Source: an uncultured Bacteroidales bacterium (lineage in GTDB: Bacteria; Bacteroidota; Bacteroidia; Bacteroidales; Muribaculaceae). Taken from it: a stretch of DNA of 5,663 bases. Shown here in pieces: positions 4,509 through 5,663 of this stretch; position 1 is the first letter of the stretch, and the number at the start of each line of letters is the position of its first letter. Both the position numbers and the translations under genes were made by a program. The stretch spans positions 1 through 5,663 of the forward strand of contig USIN01000128.1 in NCBI GenBank assembly GCA_900554715.1. Direction: 5' to 3'. The notes under the pieces are model-generated. The model was not told where the DNA came from. It did not search any database and was given only the letters and a program-made list of their open reading frames with translations.

Positions 4509-5663
4509 GCCTTGTCGCGTTCGCCGACGATGCGGGCTATCTCGACAATGACTTCGGTGGCCTTCTCCATCGAACGGATGGGCACGAACTCATAACGGCC
4601 GTGGAAGTTAAGACCGCCGGCAAAGATGTTGGGACACGGCAGTCCCTTGAACGAGAGCTGCGCGCCGTCTGTGCCGCCGCGGATGGGCACGACCTTGGGC
4701 GTGACATCGGCCCGGCGCATGGCGTCCTCGGCGATGTCGATGATATACATCAGCGGCTCGATCTTCTCGCGCATGTTGTAGTACTGGTCCTTGATCTCCA
4801 CCGTGCAGCAACCGGGATATTCCATGTTGGTCTTGCGGCAAAGATGCTCTATCTCTTTCTTGCGGCTCTCGAAGCGCGCGCGGTCATGGTCGCGGATGAT
4901 GTAGGTGAGCACGGTCTGCTCCACGCTGCCCTCGATTCCCACGAGATGATAGAAGCCTTCGTAACCCTCGGTGTGCTCCGGAGTCTCCCAGCGGGGAAGC
5001 ATGGCTATGAAGTTGTTGGCCACGCGGATGGAGTTGATCATCTTGTGCTTTGCATATCCGGGATGCACATTGCGGCCCTTTATCGTAACCTTGGCTGAGG
5101 CTGCGTTGAAGTTCTCGTACTCGAGTTCGCCGACGGCTCCGCCGTCCATGGTGTAGGCGAATTCGCAGCCGAATTTCTCGACATCGAACTTATGGGCGCC
5201 GAGTCCGATTTCCTCGTCAGGGTTGAAACCGATGCGGATCTTGCCGTGCTTGATCTCGGGATGCGCCTGGAGGTATGCCACTGCGGTGATGATCTCGGCC
5301 ACGCCGGCCTTATCGTCAGCTCCGAGGAGAGTCGTGCCGTCAGTGACGATGATGTCCTGACCCAGGTAGTTGAGCAGCTCGGGGAATTCCTGGGGCGAGA
5401 GCACCACCTGCTCCTTCTCGTTGAGCGTGATGTCGGTGCCGTCGTAGCCCTTCACGATGCGCGGTGAGACATGGCGGCCCGACATGTCGGGCGATGTGTC
5501 GATATGAGCGATGAATCCCACGGTGGGCACCTGTTTTTCGGTGTTGGAGGGAAGCGTAGCGTAAAGATAGCCGTTGCCATCGAGCTCCACTTCCTCGAGA
5601 CCCATGCCGTCAAGCACGGTCTTGAGATACTTGGCGAACTCCATCTGACCCGGCGAAGAGGGA
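4505..5663 (-). CDS. pepT: Peptidase T (aminotripeptidase), N-terminus beyond the window
   Basis: PepT is a cytosolic dinuclear zinc peptidase (M20 family) that removes the N-terminal residue of tripeptides. The frame stays open to the right edge: the methionine at 5644 is preceded in frame by PSSPGQ, which matches the conserved PST.GQ segment of PepT, so this methionine is internal. About 25-30 residues are missing outside the window. Counting from that methionine, the metal and catalytic residues are all present: H47 and D49 in AHIDTSPD, D110 in LGADDKAG, E144-E145 in NPDEEIG, D167 in MDGGAVGELE and H348 in LNFHGRYE. RNVHPG (191-196) and the substrate-site motif IRGGTDGAQLSF (321-332) are also typical. 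The final codons overlap the GTG of miaA by four bases, so the two form an operon whose promoter lies to the right of the window. Confidence 0.97.
   Translation of the reverse strand, partial: PSSPGQMEFAKYLKTVLDGMGLEEVELDGNGYLYATLPSNTEKQVPTVGFIAHIDTSPDMSGRHVSPRIVKGYDGTDITLNEKEQVVLSPQEFPELLNYLGQDIIVTDGTTLLGADDKAGVAEIITAVAYLQAHPEIKHGKIRIGFNPDEEIGLGAHKFDVEKFGCEFAYTMDGGAVGELEYENFNAASAKVTIKGRNVHPGYAKHKMINSIRVANNFIAMLPRWETPEHTEGYEGFYHLVGIEGSVEQTVLTYIIRDHDRARFESRKKEIEHLCRKTNMEYPGCCTVEIKDQYYNMREKIEPLMYIIDIAEDAMRRADVTPKVVPIRGGTDGAQLSFKGLPCPNIFAGGLNFHGRYEFVPIRSMEKATEVIVEIARIVGERDKA

Noticed and set aside
5642..5644. ATG as the start of pepT
   Set aside because: The frame continues upstream with PSSPGQ, which matches the conserved segment before this methionine in PepT, and the protein would otherwise lack the usual first N-terminal helix.

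Overview
The window looks like a piece of a Bacteroidales chromosome, probably a Muribaculaceae-type gut commensal (inference; no rRNA or marker gene is present to prove it). The reasons are promoter-like elements of the Bacteroidetes type (TTG/TTTG, then 19-20 bases, then a TAnnTTTG-like box), start sites without clear Shine-Dalgarno sequences but with A/T-rich leaders, and PepT, MiaA and O-methyltransferase proteins with Bacteroidetes-like sequence features. The housekeeping genes are GC-rich, while the left 1.6 kb is visibly poorer in GC.

Layout. (1) Positions 1-1473, minus strand: a two-gene AbiE-type (type IV) toxin-antitoxin operon. The AbiEi-like antitoxin is complete. The AbiEii/DUF1814 nucleotidyltransferase toxin overlaps it by 8 bases and runs off the left edge. 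(2) Positions 1474-1655: an AT-rich divergent intergenic region with a promoter candidate for each direction. A large imperfect palindrome covers the minus-strand promoter, and a perfect 14-bp palindrome covers the start codon of the plus-strand operon. (3) Positions 1656-3593, plus strand: a tightly overlapping three-gene operon encoding an NAD(P)-dependent epimerase/dehydratase-like protein, an unrecognised 92-residue membrane protein with three predicted membrane segments, and a class I SAM-dependent O-methyltransferase of the YrrM/TrmR type. (4) Positions 3603-5663, minus strand: miaA and pepT as an overlapping pair, transcribed pepT then miaA. They converge on the methyltransferase gene with only nine bases between. 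pepT lacks its N-terminus because the window ends.

How the genes work together. The AbiE pair is a self-contained defence/addiction module and is probably autoregulated through the palindrome over its promoter. The plus-strand operon has translationally coupled genes (4- and 11-base overlaps), which implies co-expression, but a common pathway cannot be named from sequence. MiaA modifies A37 of tRNA, and the methyltransferase may act on U34 of tRNA if it is a true TrmR, so two anticodon-loop enzymes may lie tail to tail. PepT is an aminotripeptidase of cytosolic peptide turnover.

The most interesting parts are the AbiE module with its candidate operator, and the small unknown membrane protein embedded between two soluble enzymes. 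I see no CRISPR array, insertion sequence, tRNA, rRNA or convincing terminator. No completely new system can be claimed from this window.
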